A stretch of DNA of 64,000 nucleotides from Haladaptatus cibarius D43. GTDB lineage: Archaea > Halobacteriota > Halobacteria > Halobacteriales > Haladaptataceae. The notes beneath the pieces are model-generated. The model saw nothing but the letters and a program-made list of their open reading frames with translations. It was not told the DNA's origin and searched no databases. The position numbers and the translations under genes were made by a program. Numbering within the stretch: position 1 is the stretch's first letter; every line of letters starts with the position of its first letter. Where the stretch lies: NCBI RefSeq assembly GCF_000710615.1, contig NZ_JDTH01000001.1, positions 434,001-498,000 of the forward strand, written 5' to 3'. Shown piece by piece: positions 27,033 through 35,679 of this stretch.

Positions 27033-29219
27033 ATGAATCCCTCGCCCTCCTCGCTCTCCAGACGCGGGTTTCTCACGGCGTACGGAACAGTCGGCATGGC
27101 CACCGCAGTCGGGAACGCACAGACAACTACCACTACATCGGAGGAAAGCCAGCGGGAACCTGATTGGACGTTTTCGAAGGCCGACATTGATGCGTACTAT
27201 CCGTTCGAAACGGCGGACGGCGTTGCATACGTTCTCGGTTCTTCCGAGTCGGATAGGACGAATCAGTACGAAATCACTCTCTATGCAATCGACCAAGCGG
27301 ACAGAACGACGCTGTGGACGGAAACGCTTCCGTCACTCGCCAATATGGTCATCGAGGATGGCACCGTCTTTGTTACCACCACGACTGGCGATGGTGAGAC
27401 GCAGCAAAACTACGAACTGCGCGCGTTCGATTCGAAAAATGGCGACGAACAGTGGAGACACCCTGTCCATGAGTATCCGCGGCAACTGACGGCCGAGGGT
27501 GACAGTATTTACGTCGCAGGAAATCGCGGAATCGAAGCAATCGACATCGACTCCGGGTCGGAAGTCTGGCAGTCGGACGCCGAAATCGGAGCAGTTCATA
27601 TGCTTTCTCACGTCGGCAGTACGATTTATACCACTACGAACGCTGGAGTGTACGCACTCTCGGACGAGGACGGGAAAGAACAATGGCATCGAGATGGGCA
27701 AAATGTTGGCGGGTCGGATGTCATCGACGCCGATAGAAACCCACTCCGGTTGCAGTTGGCCACCGCAAAGGGCATCCTTTGCCGAAGCGGTTCCACGGTA
27801 GTCTCTTTTGACCCTGAAAACGGCGATACGCAGTGGACGGCCTCCCTCGACAACTCAAGCTATTCGGAACCGGTGCTTCACGAAGACACGGTGTATTTCT
27901 GGGGCGACTCTCTGTTCGCGGTTTCCGTCGGCGACGGAACGATACGCTGGGAGTACGACGAAGCGAACAGACGGGAACGAGGTCGCTCCGTCCTCGTGGC
28001 CGATGGAGCGGTGTTCTCGATAGTCGATCAGACAATCGTCGCGGTGAACTTCGACGGTTCCGAGCGATGGACGTTCGAGTTGCCCGAAGAGGACGACTAT
28101 CGCTTGTCGTGGGGAGACATCGTCGATGGCACTTTTTACGTCGTTCACGGGAGCAAACTGCGCGCGCTTTCCACCGAGGACGGCACTGTCGAATGGTCGT
28201 TTCAACCTGACGAGGAGATGACGACGATATCCGTCTCGGAGGAAGCCGTCCTCCTCGGAACGATGGAATCGCTGTACTGTTTCGACTTGCCCCAGTCGAT
28301 TCCCGATATGCTCGTGGAGGAGACGACCGGCTTTCTCACCTCTGGAGTCGGTATCGCCCTGTCCAGCGTCCTCCTCGGAAGCGGCGTGTTCGTCGCGTAT
28401 CGCCGGATGAACGCGGAACCGGAATCGTCGGACGGAACGCCGAAACCGGAATTGGATTCCGAATCCCAACCTGACTCGAAACCGGAACCCGAACCGGAAC
28501 CGGAGTACGGCCGTCTGGAACGCATCGCCAGCGACGAGTTCACCGAAACCTTCCGGGTTAGAGAACGAAGCGAGGACGGCCCGCGCGTCGTCGTGAAAAA
28601 GCATCTGACCGACTCGAACCTAATTGAGGAGTTCGAATCGGCAGTCGAACGCTGGGCCGACCTGAGCGACCGAAAGGGCGTCGTTCCCGTCCTCGATTTC
28701 GGGGACGACTGGGCCGAACTCCCCGACTACGAGGGCGGGTCGCTCGCCGACAGCGAGCGACCAACGGGAGAGCGAATCAAGGCCCTTTCGGACGCGAACA
28801 TGACCGTTCACAGGGCGCACGGTGACGGACTGATTCACGGCGGACTGAGGCCCGAAACGATTCTGCTCGATGGTGACGGTCGGGGTGGCGTGAGCGACTG
28901 GGAACTCGCCACCGCGTTCACAGACCATCGTGATTCCTCGCCCTACGACGCGCCGGAACAGGTCGCGGGCGAGGCGGCGGACGAACGAACCGACGTGTAC
29001 CGACTCGGCGCGATTGCTTATTTCGTCCTCACTGGCGATGCGCCCGCGGGCGCATCGCCGCCGACAGCGGACGATTCTCCCTCTCTGCAGGACTACTCTT
29101 CCCTCTCCCCGGAACTGACCGACGTGCTTTCGACGGCGATGGCATCCAACCCGGACGACCGGTATCAATCGGTCGTGAAGTTCGACGACATGTTGCGCTG
29201 GGCGACGTTCCGCGCTTGA
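27033..29219 (+). CDS. Tat-exported PQQ-propeller / transmembrane / pseudokinase-like protein
   Basis: A 728-residue predicted type I membrane protein. Order: Tat signal (R10R11, AxA-like GNA at 27-29); PQQ-like WD-type beta-propeller repeats at about 50-415 with recurrent W-x-F/W-T and D-x-x-T/S-G-x-x-x-W units (outside the cell); one transmembrane helix at about 433-455; a Pro/Glu-rich linker at 461-492; and a kinase-fold domain at 493-725 (inside). The kinase part keeps a VAIK-like lysine (K522/K523), a DFG-like D622 in SDWE, APEQ (640-643) and D654. The catalytic HRD is IHGG (601-604), so the Asp is lost, and no glycine-rich loop is seen. This suggests a pseudokinase or a divergent enzyme. 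It sits between phnDCE and a PiT transporter, so a sensing role in phosphorus supply is possible but unproven. Confidence 0.85.
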   Translation: MNPSPSSLSRRGFLTAYGTVGMATAVGNAQTTTTTSEESQREPDWTFSKADIDAYYPFETADGVAYVLGSSESDRTNQYEITLYAIDQADRTTLWTETLPSLANMVIEDGTVFVTTTTGDGETQQNYELRAFDSKNGDEQWRHPVHEYPRQLTAEGDSIYVAGNRGIEAIDIDSGSEVWQSDAEIGAVHMLSHVGSTIYTTTNAGVYALSDEDGKEQWHRDGQNVGGSDVIDADRNPLRLQLATAKGILCRSGSTVVSFDPENGDTQWTASLDNSSYSEPVLHEDTVYFWGDSLFAVSVGDGTIRWEYDEANRRERGRSVLVADGAVFSIVDQTIVAVNFDGSERWTFELPEEDDYRLSWGDIVDGTFYVVHGSKLRALSTEDGTVEWSFQPDEEMTTISVSEEAVLLGTMESLYCFDLPQSIPDMLVEETTGFLTSGVGIALSSVLLGSGVFVAYRRMNAEPESSDGTPKPELDSESQPDSKPEPEPEPEYGRLERIASDEFTETFRVRERSEDGPRVVVKKHLTDSNLIEEFESAVERWADLSDRKGVVPVLDFGDDWAELPDYEGGSLADSERPTGERIKALSDANMTVHRAHGDGLIHGGLRPETILLDGDGRGGVSDWELATAFTDHRDSSPYDAPEQVAGEAADERTDVYRLGAIAYFVLTGDAPAGASPPTADDSPSLQDYSSLSPELTDVLSTAMASNPDDRYQSVVKFDDMLRWATFRA

Positions 29220-29276
29220 GTCAGACGAGAAAGAACGAAATACCTCCACGCCGTCGTACTGTCGGGGGAACTCTGT

Positions 29277-30551
29277 GTGGTTACTGCGCTACTGGTAGTT
29301 GGACTGTTAGTTGCCGTCTTCGTCGGCTACAACATCGGCGGGTCATCGACGGGCGTCGCGTTCGGCCCTGCGGTCGGAAGCCGAATCATCGGAAAGGTCG
29401 GCGCGGGGGTGTTGTTCACCGCCTTCGCGCTCTGGGGCGGCTGGACGGTCGGCAGAAACGTCATCGAAACCATGAGCGACGGCATCGTTCCGGCGAGCCA
29501 ATTTACGCTCGAAACGAGCGTCGTCGTGCTGTTTTTCGCCGGATTCGCGCTCCTCATCTCGAATCTGTACGGCGTGCCAGCATCGACATCCATGACCGCA
29601 GTCGGGGCAATCGTTGGACTCGGACTTGCGACGGATTCGTTGAACGAGTCGCTCATGTTCACCATCGTCTCAGCGTGGATTGTCGCCCCGTTGGCGGCGT
29701 TCTGGGTCGGGTTTTTCATCGGTCGTTACATCTACCCGTATTTGGACGCCCGATTTTCCTTCTCCAGAATCGAGGGAGGGCTGTTTCGACTCGACCGCTC
29801 GGGGTCGGTTCCGCGACCGACGCTCAACCCCAGGGTCGGAAAACGCGACGTGACTGGGGCGATTTTGGTGCTCGTTATCGCCTGCTACATGGGATTCAGC
29901 GCGGGTGCGTCGAACGCGGCCAACGCCGTCGCCCCGCTCGTCGGCGACGGCTCGATTACCATCGAACAGGGGATTTTGCTCGCTATCGGTTCCATCGGTC
30001 TTGGAGGGTTGACCATCGCCCGCCGAACGCTCGACACGATTGGCGAGGGAATCACCGACCTGCCGATTCTGGCGGCGCTCATCGTTTCGATAATCGGGGC
30101 GACCATCATCACGGTTCTCTCCCGACTCGGGATTCCAGCCAGTCTCGCGGTCAGCACGACCTCGTGCATCATCGGACTCGGATGGGGCCGTGCCAGCCGC
30201 GCCGTGGCACTCACTGACGTGGCGGAATCCGCGATACAGCCGGAACCGGCACCCGACGTTGACCTTTCTGCGGGCGCGCTCATCGCCGAAACGAGCGATG
30301 CCGAGGTGCCGCCCGGCCCGACGATTGGCGACGTTGCGGAGGGTGAAGTGCCGACCCCGCCAAAATCGCGCGACGGTGGCGAGACGCCGGAGGTTCCGCC
30401 AATCGGCGAAGAGAGTATCGAAGAACTGGCGGCCGAGAGCCTGTTCGACCCGGCGGCGACGAGCCGAATCGTCGTTCTCTGGGTTCTTTCGCCCACGATT
30501 TCGGCGGTTGGGTCGTACATTCTGTTCGAGTTCGTGTTAGGAACCGGGTGA
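29277..30551 (+). CDS. pit: PiT-family inorganic phosphate transporter
   Basis: A 424-residue membrane transporter (GTG start) with about ten helices. The two inverted PiT signatures appear as GYNIGGSSTGVAFGP near residue 17 and GASNAANAVAPL near 210, and LYGVPASTSMTAVGAIVG and LGIPASLAVSTTSCIIG are the repeated re-entrant segments. A hydrophilic acidic/Pro-rich loop (about 320-395) precedes the last helix. It imports phosphate with H+ or Na+. The gene begins 57 nt after the propeller-kinase gene, so the two may be co-transcribed. Confidence 0.9.
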   Translation: MVTALLVVGLLVAVFVGYNIGGSSTGVAFGPAVGSRIIGKVGAGVLFTAFALWGGWTVGRNVIETMSDGIVPASQFTLETSVVVLFFAGFALLISNLYGVPASTSMTAVGAIVGLGLATDSLNESLMFTIVSAWIVAPLAAFWVGFFIGRYIYPYLDARFSFSRIEGGLFRLDRSGSVPRPTLNPRVGKRDVTGAILVLVIACYMGFSAGASNAANAVAPLVGDGSITIEQGILLAIGSIGLGGLTIARRTLDTIGEGITDLPILAALIVSIIGATIITVLSRLGIPASLAVSTTSCIIGLGWGRASRAVALTDVAESAIQPEPAPDVDLSAGALIAETSDAEVPPGPTIGDVAEGEVPTPPKSRDGGETPEVPPIGEESIEELAAESLFDPAATSRIVVLWVLSPTISAVGSYILFEFVLGTG

Positions 30552-30653
30552 ACCGACGAGCCGAACCATTGCGAATCGCGGTTCATCGTTCACTCCGATT
30601 CGTGTCGCAACCAGAGAAAATCGCTTTACTCCGTCACAGTCGTGTCCTCGTAC

Positions 30654-31097
30654 ATGGGGGAGCACGTTCTCGTTCCGATAGATGGCTCACCGGCATCGAA
30701 GGCGGCGCTTGACTACGCATTGACCATGCCCGAGGTCAAAATCACGGTTCTCACTGTCGTCAATCCGTTCGACATCGACCCGCTGTCGCCGGGGTACAAA
30801 TCGCCGCTGGGGAAGGCCGGAATGCCTGCGTATTCGCAGGAATGGTATCAAAAAGAGTGGGACAGCGCGAAGGAACTGCACGAAGAACTGCGCGAGAAAG
30901 CGGACGACGTGCCGTTCGAAAGCGTCGTCACGTTGGGGCAACCCGCGCGACAGATAGTCAAACACGCCACCGAACAAGGCGTAGACCACATCGTGATGGG
31001 AACGCACGGAAAAGAAGACCTCTCGAACGTCTTCCTCGGTTCTGTCGCCGAGAAAGTGGCCCATCGCGCGCCGATAACGGTGACGATAGTGAAATAG
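30654..31097 (+). CDS. Universal stress protein (UspA family)
   Basis: A 147-residue Rossmann-like protein. MGEHVLVPIDGSPASKAALDYAL is the usual N-terminus and the ATP-binding motif appears as GTHGKEDLSNVFLGSVAEKV, near 112-131. The start at 30654 is preferred to the GTG at 30642 because a TATA-like tttact lies 24-29 nt upstream. Its function is a stress-related or nucleotide-binding regulator; a link to the upstream phosphate transporter is positional only. It is convergent with the UDG gene, one base between the stop codons. Confidence 0.88.
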   Translation: MGEHVLVPIDGSPASKAALDYALTMPEVKITVLTVVNPFDIDPLSPGYKSPLGKAGMPAYSQEWYQKEWDSAKELHEELREKADDVPFESVVTLGQPARQIVKHATEQGVDHIVMGTHGKEDLSNVFLGSVAEKVAHRAPITVTIVK

Positions 31098-31098
31098 C

Positions 31099-31686
31099 TT
31101 AAAACTCGCCGAGACTCGACTGTCCGCCGCTCGACCCCGCCATGGTGGCGGCTTTTTCGATTGCGCTTTCGAACGTCGATTCCTGACTGCGGTCGTACAA
31201 CGTCGCCGCAGGATGGACACAAATCAGCACGTCTCGGAGTTCTCCCCCGAGCTCGGCGTTGACGATGCTTCCTGCTTCGCTCGTCACCGCCACGTTTCTA
31301 TCGAGGAGGTGCTGACTCGGAACCTTGCCGAGCGTGACGATAACGTCGGGATTCACCAGTTCGATTTCGCGCTCCAGATACGCTCGGCAGTTACCCAGTT
31401 CCTCTTTCGTCGGGTCGCGGTTTTCGGGCGGCCGACAGCGCACGCAGTTCGTGATTCGAACGTCTGCGCGCGAAAGCCCCGCGTCGCGGAGTCTGTCGTC
31501 CAGCACGGAACCGCTCCGTCCGACGAACGGTTCGCCCTGTTCGTCCTCGTTCGCGCCCGGGCCTTCCCCGACAAACAGGAGGTCTGCGTCCTCCGGCCCG
31601 GTTCCGTTGACGATTTGGCTTCGACAGTCTACGAGCGCGGGACACTGCTCGCAGTCGGTGACTTCCAGTCCCTCCATCGTACCCAT
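31099..31686 (-). CDS. udg: Family-4 uracil-DNA glycosylase
   Basis: A 195-residue [4Fe-4S] DNA-repair glycosylase removing uracil from DNA. Cluster ligands are predicted as C12, C15, C84 and C100. The active-site motif is GEGPGANEDEQGEPFVGRSG (40-59), and the second motif is the HPAA segment near 158. A TATA-like sequence on the minus strand near 31708-31715 supports the start at 31686 over the internal Met. Haloarchaea with high-salt cytosol use this family in base excision repair. Ends against the UspA gene. Confidence 0.9.
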   Translation of the reverse strand: MGTMEGLEVTDCEQCPALVDCRSQIVNGTGPEDADLLFVGEGPGANEDEQGEPFVGRSGSVLDDRLRDAGLSRADVRITNCVRCRPPENRDPTKEELGNCRAYLEREIELVNPDVIVTLGKVPSQHLLDRNVAVTSEAGSIVNAELGGELRDVLICVHPAATLYDRSQESTFESAIEKAATMAGSSGGQSSLGEF

Positions 31687-31747
31687 GTGCGGAAAAACGA
31701 GCGGGGCGTATTAAGTCCCCGCGGCATGCAATTTTGCTGTTTTACCT

Positions 31748-32344
31748 TCAGTATCGTTCCATCCTTTGCCACTCGTCCCCCGCGCGGGCCGCCAGTCGCG
31801 CGACCCGGAGCGGTTCCGGGCGACCCCCTTCCGGCGTGAACGCCCGAACCACGTCGCGGGCTTCGTCCTCGTCGATTCCGACGCTTCGGACGAAGACGGT
31901 CTGGTCGTTGACTGTGAGTTCGTGCCGGGGCGGCTGTCTGCGGTAGATTTCTCGCCGCCGTTCGAGTGCCTCGCCGGAGAATTCGGTTTCGAGAGCGGCG
32001 CTCAATCCGTCGCTTTTCTCGAAGGTGACCGAAACAATCGGTCGGTCGAGGGCGTCGGCGATGTGATGCATATCCACGATATTGTACCACGAGAGCGCGA
32101 TTCCGGCCACGAAAACGTAGCGCACGTCCTCGCGGTCGAGACGTTTTCCGAGGTCGACAATCGCGTCGCTCACGTCCGTTCCGCCGACCGTACAGGTTCC
32201 AAAAACGAAGCCGTCTGCGACTCTGTTCGCGCGGGTTACCACGCCTGCGAGCGTGCTGGTCGTCTCGCCGTCTCCACCGCCTTCATCGCTCGCGTTTGCG
32301 TGGTACGACTCCGCGACGCCAAGCGCTCTGACGCCGGGTTTCAC
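31748..32344 (-). CDS. DUF99 (UPF0215) family protein
   Basis: A 198-residue cytosolic protein of the archaeal DUF99 family. Family features are KPGVRALGVAESY at the start, DGFVFGTCTVGGTDVSDAIVDL, VFVAGIALSWYNIVDM and the RPIVSVTFEKSDGL segment. The fold is thought to be nuclease-like (related to endonuclease V), but no reaction is established. It follows the DUF5786 gene by 1 nt, so both form one operon. Confidence 0.85.
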   Translation of the reverse strand: MKPGVRALGVAESYHANASDEGGGDGETTSTLAGVVTRANRVADGFVFGTCTVGGTDVSDAIVDLGKRLDREDVRYVFVAGIALSWYNIVDMHHIADALDRPIVSVTFEKSDGLSAALETEFSGEALERRREIYRRQPPRHELTVNDQTVFVRSVGIDEDEARDVVRAFTPEGGRPEPLRVARLAARAGDEWQRMERY

Positions 32345-32345
32345 G

Positions 32346-32528
32346 CTACTCGTCGCCGTCTTTGATGTCCGAGAGACGATTCAGTAGTTCGTCGTTCGAT
32401 GCGCCGATTTCGAAGCTGACGCTCCCCTCGTGGTCGTGTTCGGACGTGTTGACGCCGCTGTCGTCGTCCAAATCGGCACTGTACTCTCGGTTTTCTTGTT
32501 CGGATTCGTCGTAGCTCCCAAAGCCCAT
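32346..32528 (-). CDS. Small acidic DUF5786 protein
   Basis: A 60-residue very acidic protein (MGFGSYDESEQENREYS at the start, EIGASNDELLNRLSDIKD near the end), a pattern widespread in haloarchaea as DUF5786. The function is unknown; it lies directly upstream of the DUF99 gene in one transcript. The start at 32528 gives the family's typical N-terminus. Confidence 0.8.
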   Translation of the reverse strand: MGFGSYDESEQENREYSADLDDDSGVNTSEHDHEGSVSFEIGASNDELLNRLSDIKDGDE

Positions 32529-32609
32529 GCATTCATAATTATGTTCTTCTCTCACTAAAGTGGCTCGCCGCCCGTCAGAATTTTGGTAGATGGCGGGAAA
32601 CACCTCAAT

Positions 32610-33218
32610 ATGCAAGTCGTAACCGTCACCGCCGACGCCGAGACGTTCACCTGCAACGCCTATCTCGTCCTCGGTGACCGCCCCGTCCTCGTCGATGCTG
32701 GCGCGATGGACGGCGTGGTAGACGTGGTTCGTGAACACACGGATTCGCTCGATGCAGTCGTTCTGACCCATCAACACGGTGACCACGTCGAACAACTCGA
32801 TTCTGTGCTGGATTCGTTCGATACCGAACTCGCCGCCTACGACGACCACCCACGCAGGGACTCCGCCATCGCAGACGGCGACACAGTCACAATCGGCGAC
32901 GAGGAGTTCGAGGCCATCCACACGCCCGGCCACGCGGACGACCATCTCGCCTTCGTCAGCGATTCGACCATCTTCAGCGGCGACGTCGTCGTTCACGACG
33001 ACGGAGCCTTCGACGACGGCAGTTTCGGACGCACCGACATGCCCGGACAATCCCGCGAGGAACTCATCGAGAGCCTCCGCGAAATCCTCGACAGAATGCC
33101 CGATTCGGTCGAACACATGTACGCTGGACACGGCGGCGAGTTCCACGGCGACGTGCGCGACGTCATCGAAACCGCGCTGGAGCGGGCCGAGAAGCGAGAA
33201 CCGAAATATCCCGAATAG
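32610..33218 (+). CDS. Metallo-beta-lactamase-fold hydrolase (glyoxalase II-like)
   Basis: A 202-residue hydrolase. The zinc motif HQHGDH is at 54-59, followed by HTPGHADDHL, FSGDVVVHDDGAF with the bridging Asp, and the late AGHGGE motif. It resembles short glyoxalase II-like hydrolases that act on thioesters, but the substrate is unknown. The start at 32610 (MQVVTVTADAETFTC) is preferred over 32583 because of family resemblance. It is divergent from the DUF5786/DUF99 operon. Confidence 0.85.
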   Translation: MQVVTVTADAETFTCNAYLVLGDRPVLVDAGAMDGVVDVVREHTDSLDAVVLTHQHGDHVEQLDSVLDSFDTELAAYDDHPRRDSAIADGDTVTIGDEEFEAIHTPGHADDHLAFVSDSTIFSGDVVVHDDGAFDDGSFGRTDMPGQSREELIESLREILDRMPDSVEHMYAGHGGEFHGDVRDVIETALERAEKREPKYPE

Positions 33219-33396
33219 CGCCGACGAACTTTCTGATGGTTGGTTGGGTTTGGTGTTCACCTATCTGTTACCACCGTTACCCTCGTTCGAACCGCTGTGA
33301 TTGCTAATGCTAGGCGCAAGCCACACCTGACTCACTCGTTCCTCTCAGCTGCGCTTCGCGCCGCATTCGATACGCTCGTTCCCGGCCCGACTGCGG

Positions 33397-33423
33397 GGCG
33401 GGCAGACCGCTGGCCTGCCCGCC
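33397..33423. repeat. 9-bp perfect inverted repeat
   Basis: ggcgggcag and ctgcccgcc are separated by 9 nt. Confidence 0.5.
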
Positions 33424-33439
33424 CAATCCAAAGTCAACT

Positions 33440-33483
33440 TGCCGTTTTCTGTGGAAACTCGTTCTGCCGTTTTCTGTGGAAAC
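33440..33483. repeat. 19-bp direct repeat, two copies
   Basis: tgccgttttctgtggaaac occurs at 33440-33458 and again at 33465-33483 with a 6-nt spacer (25-nt period). Confidence 0.6.
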
Positions 33484-33497
33484 CCACGCAACCACTC

Positions 33498-33526
33498 GGC
33501 GGGCGAGTGCGCCGCACTCGCCCGCC
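33498..33526. repeat. 14-bp perfect inverted repeat
   Basis: ggcgggcgagtgcg pairs with cgcactcgcccgcc, with one base between them; a very stable G+C-rich hairpin or cruciform. Confidence 0.6.
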
Positions 33527-33614
33527 TGCGGATTTGGCCGGGGAGCGAGCGAGTCGAGATTTGCAAACGACACCTCACGAACGTTTTTCTAGTCAGTCAC
33601 CATGAGTCTCGAAT

Positions 33615-34160
33615 ATGCCCGGCCCAGTTTTTCTCTCCGGCGACCGAATCGACCTCAGAACGATTGAGGAAGAAGACCTCGACTTTCTCCAAGCGACCGT
33701 CAACGACCGTGCGGTTCGCCAGTATCTCGGCCATCGCCTGCCAGTCAACGTCCACCAAGAACAGGAGTGGTTCGAAGAGCGCGCCTCCGACGACGACCAC
33801 ACCCACCTCCTCATCTGCCGGGACGAAGAACCGATGGGAACCGTCGGACTCCACCCGAAGGATTCGACCGGCGTCAACGGCGAAATCGGTATCCTTCTCG
33901 CCGAAGAGTTCTGGGGCGAGGGCTACGGCACCGAAGCCAGTCGGCTCATTACCGACTACGGTTTCCGCGAACGCCGCCACCACCGCATCATGGCCCGCGT
34001 TTTCTCGGGGAACGTTGGGTCGGCGCGAATTTGGGAGAAACTCGGCTTCCGTCACGAAGGCACATACGTCGAAGCGGAGTTTTTGGACGGCGACTACGTC
34101 GATGTCGAGTTCTACGCGATTCTGAAAAAGGAATGGTTCGACCGAGAGGCAGAGACGTAG
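33615..34160 (+). CDS. GNAT-family N-acetyltransferase (RimJ/RimL-like)
   Basis: A 181-residue acetyl-CoA-dependent transferase. LSGDRIDLRTIEEEDLDFL at the start, EIGILLAEEFWGEGYGTEA (acetyl-CoA loop, about 89-107) and the NVGSARIWEKLGFRHEGT segment match the RimJ/RimL type, which modifies protein N-termini or other amines. The substrate is unknown. The start is set by similarity of MPGPVFLSGDRIDLR to the family; no clear TATA is seen. Confidence 0.85.
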   Translation: MPGPVFLSGDRIDLRTIEEEDLDFLQATVNDRAVRQYLGHRLPVNVHQEQEWFEERASDDDHTHLLICRDEEPMGTVGLHPKDSTGVNGEIGILLAEEFWGEGYGTEASRLITDYGFRERRHHRIMARVFSGNVGSARIWEKLGFRHEGTYVEAEFLDGDYVDVEFYAILKKEWFDREAET

Positions 34161-34203
34161 CCATCGCTTCTCAGCTGCTGTCCGCTAAAAAACTGCAATC
34201 GGC

Positions 34204-34353
34204 CTACGCGCTTCGCGACTCTTTGCTTTTCGGGCGGAGGTTGCTGTAGCCGCATTTTCGGCACTGCTGTGCTCGCTTTGGATTGCGGGCGTTACAGCGC
34301 ATGCAGATCATCTTTTCGAGCGTTCGTTTTTCCGCGGCGTCGAAACTGGCCAT
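34204..34353 (-). CDS. rpl40e: Ribosomal protein eL40
   Basis: A 49-residue basic zinc-ribbon protein of the large ribosomal subunit. Two CxxC pairs are seen, CMRC and CRKC, in the order [20 protein letters not shown], then [16 protein letters not shown], then [10 protein letters not shown]. Length and order match archaeal eL40. It lies 70 nt downstream of the Tsr3 gene on the same strand, a common archaeal pairing of ribosome components and rRNA modification. Confidence 0.95.
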   Translation of the reverse strand: MASFDAAEKRTLEKMICMRCNARNPKRAQQCRKCGYSNLRPKSKESRSA

Positions 34354-34423
34354 ACGGAGCGTTTTCTTCCCCGCGCGTTTAAACGTTTTTGAGTTGCCGT
34401 GAGGGTGGATGGTTTTCCGCCCG

Positions 34424-34942
34424 TCACTCGTCGGAACCGTCCGACTCGCCCGCGTCCAGATACTCCTGTTGTACTGTCACTACCTCGCTCGAATCCACAC
34501 AGTCGGCGTACCGACGAAGTGGCTCTTCGTTCAACTCCAGAAACGTCTCGCCCCAGTTGAATTTCGAGAGGATTTCCTCGGCGTGCGCTCGCTCTCCGAG
34601 GATACACAATCCTGCGGCGAACGCTTCTACGGTGTTCAACTGGAACGGTTTCCCGTAGTTGACGGGGTTCGCCGCGACGAGAAACGGGAGTGCGCGGTGC
34701 ACGCCGGGCATCTCGAATAGGGCCTTTCCGGCGCTCTCCCACGAACAGTCGAGTGCGACGAGATTGTGGCTTTCCTCTCTATCCGCTGGCGAAAGCGCCT
34801 GCTCCGCGTGCGGATTGAGCACGATTCCGTAGGGTGTCGCCCGGTTCGAACGGTGCAGTTCCGTGAGGTCGAATCGCGCGAGCTTCCGGGCCGTGCATTT
34901 TTTCGGGTCGTCGTCACCCTCGTACCGGACGTGGAGTTTCAC
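34424..34942 (-). CDS. tsr3: DUF367/Tsr3 rRNA aminocarboxypropyltransferase
   Basis: A 172-residue SAM-dependent enzyme of the Tsr3 family, which transfers the aminocarboxypropyl group to a small-subunit rRNA pseudouridine. Family landmarks are [13 protein letters not shown] near 12-24, [41 protein letters not shown] and [11 protein letters not shown]. In yeast and archaea it acts in the cytoplasm on late ribosomal particles. It is upstream of eL40 in one transcript. Length is shorter than the eukaryotic protein but normal for archaea. Confidence 0.9.
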   Translation of the reverse strand: MKLHVRYEGDDDPKKCTARKLARFDLTELHRSNRATPYGIVLNPHAEQALSPADREESHNLVALDCSWESAGKALFEMPGVHRALPFLVAANPVNYGKPFQLNTVEAFAAGLCILGERAHAEEILSKFNWGETFLELNEEPLRRYADCVDSSEVVTVQQEYLDAGESDGSDE

Positions 34943-35008
34943 TGTCGGACGGTTGGCGCGGGTTGCTCAAAAGAAGCGCGATAGAAACATTGGGTGACGT
35001 AGAAGATG

Positions 35009-35035
35009 ACCGTCCCGACAGATTGCCGGGACGGT
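35009..35035. repeat. 8-bp perfect inverted repeat
   Basis: accgtccc and gggacggt are separated by 11 nt. A second short hairpin (gccggga-gt-tcccggc, 35068-35083... arms 35068-35074 and 35077-35083) lies close by in the same 292-nt intergenic region, which otherwise shows only promoter-like sequence. Confidence 0.45.
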
Positions 35036-35234
35036 ATGGAAACAGACGTTCCCTCGAGTACTGATCGGCCGGGAGTTCCCGGCAGGCGTCGATTTCGATG
35101 ATGACTGTATAGGCGTTTATATGATAGCTACTGCCCGCGATTGATGGCTCAATACCGCTCTATAGTTCCTTTGTTTCGCTCCGATTCGCTCCGGTGCCGG
35201 GACGCTAAAGAGGCCCGTCCGCGTTCTCCCGCGT

Positions 35235-35561
35235 ATGAACTCCGAGGTGGTCGTTCGCGGCTATTACGACGCCATCGACGCACACGATTACGAGACGTTC
35301 GAGGGACTGCTCACGCCGGACGTGGTTCACGAGCGCCCGGACAGAACCATCGAGGGCCGGGCAACGCTCGTGACGTTCATGCGCGACGACCGCCCGAACA
35401 AGCAGACGACGCACGAGATTGCCGAGATTTCTGCAAACGGCGCGAAAGCGATGGTCGAAGGTCGTCTGCTCGATTCCGACGGCGAGCAACTGTTCGCGTT
35501 CGAAGACGAATTTTCGATTGCGGACGGTCGAATTGCGAAAATCCGAACTCGAACTCGGTGA
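35235..35561 (+). CDS. SnoaL/NTF2-like protein
   Basis: A 108-residue cone-shaped NTF2-like fold protein: VVRGYYDAIDAHDYETFEGLL, then DVVHERPDRTIEGRATLVTFM and a final beta sheet (FAFEDEFSIADGRIAKIR). Such proteins are ketosteroid isomerase-like enzymes or ligand binders; the substrate is unknown. It is probably monocistronic. Confidence 0.75.
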   Translation: MNSEVVVRGYYDAIDAHDYETFEGLLTPDVVHERPDRTIEGRATLVTFMRDDRPNKQTTHEIAEISANGAKAMVEGRLLDSDGEQLFAFEDEFSIADGRIAKIRTRTR

Positions 35562-35627
35562 GGGACGGTTCTTTCGCTGAGAGAAAACGGCAACCGAACT
35601 GCAAAAATCCAAGTTCGACGGCCGCTG

Positions 35628-35643
35628 TTTACATATCAACCCG
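35628..35643 (+). promoter_or_regulatory. 16-bp promoter sequence shared with the SDR gene
   Basis: tttacatatcaacccg, with TATA-like tttacata, lies 52 nt upstream of ATG 35680. The identical 16 bases recur at 39184-39199, 54 nt upstream of the SDR ATG, and the following T-rich stretch is also similar. It may be a TATA box plus operator for a shared regulator. Confidence 0.6.
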
Positions 35644-35679
35644 TTCTTTTTCGCTATTTGCTACCTTGTTCCATACAAG

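Larger units (their letters stand above)
33219..33614. other. 396-nt intergenic region with hairpins and a direct repeat
   Basis: No gene is supported. It contains two strong inverted repeats and one 19-bp direct repeat (listed separately) and ends in a sequence nearly identical to one at 22689-22704. The organisation suggests a non-coding dispersed element located upstream of the GNAT gene. Confidence 0.55.

Noticed and set aside
33601-33666. 21-codon frame overlapping the GNAT start
   Set aside because: It resembles the other upstream frames, but no convincing TATA box lies at the right distance.
34943-35234. Possible tRNA or small RNA in the intergenic region before the SnoaL-like gene
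   Set aside because: Two short hairpins are present, but no T-arm or cloverleaf pattern was found.
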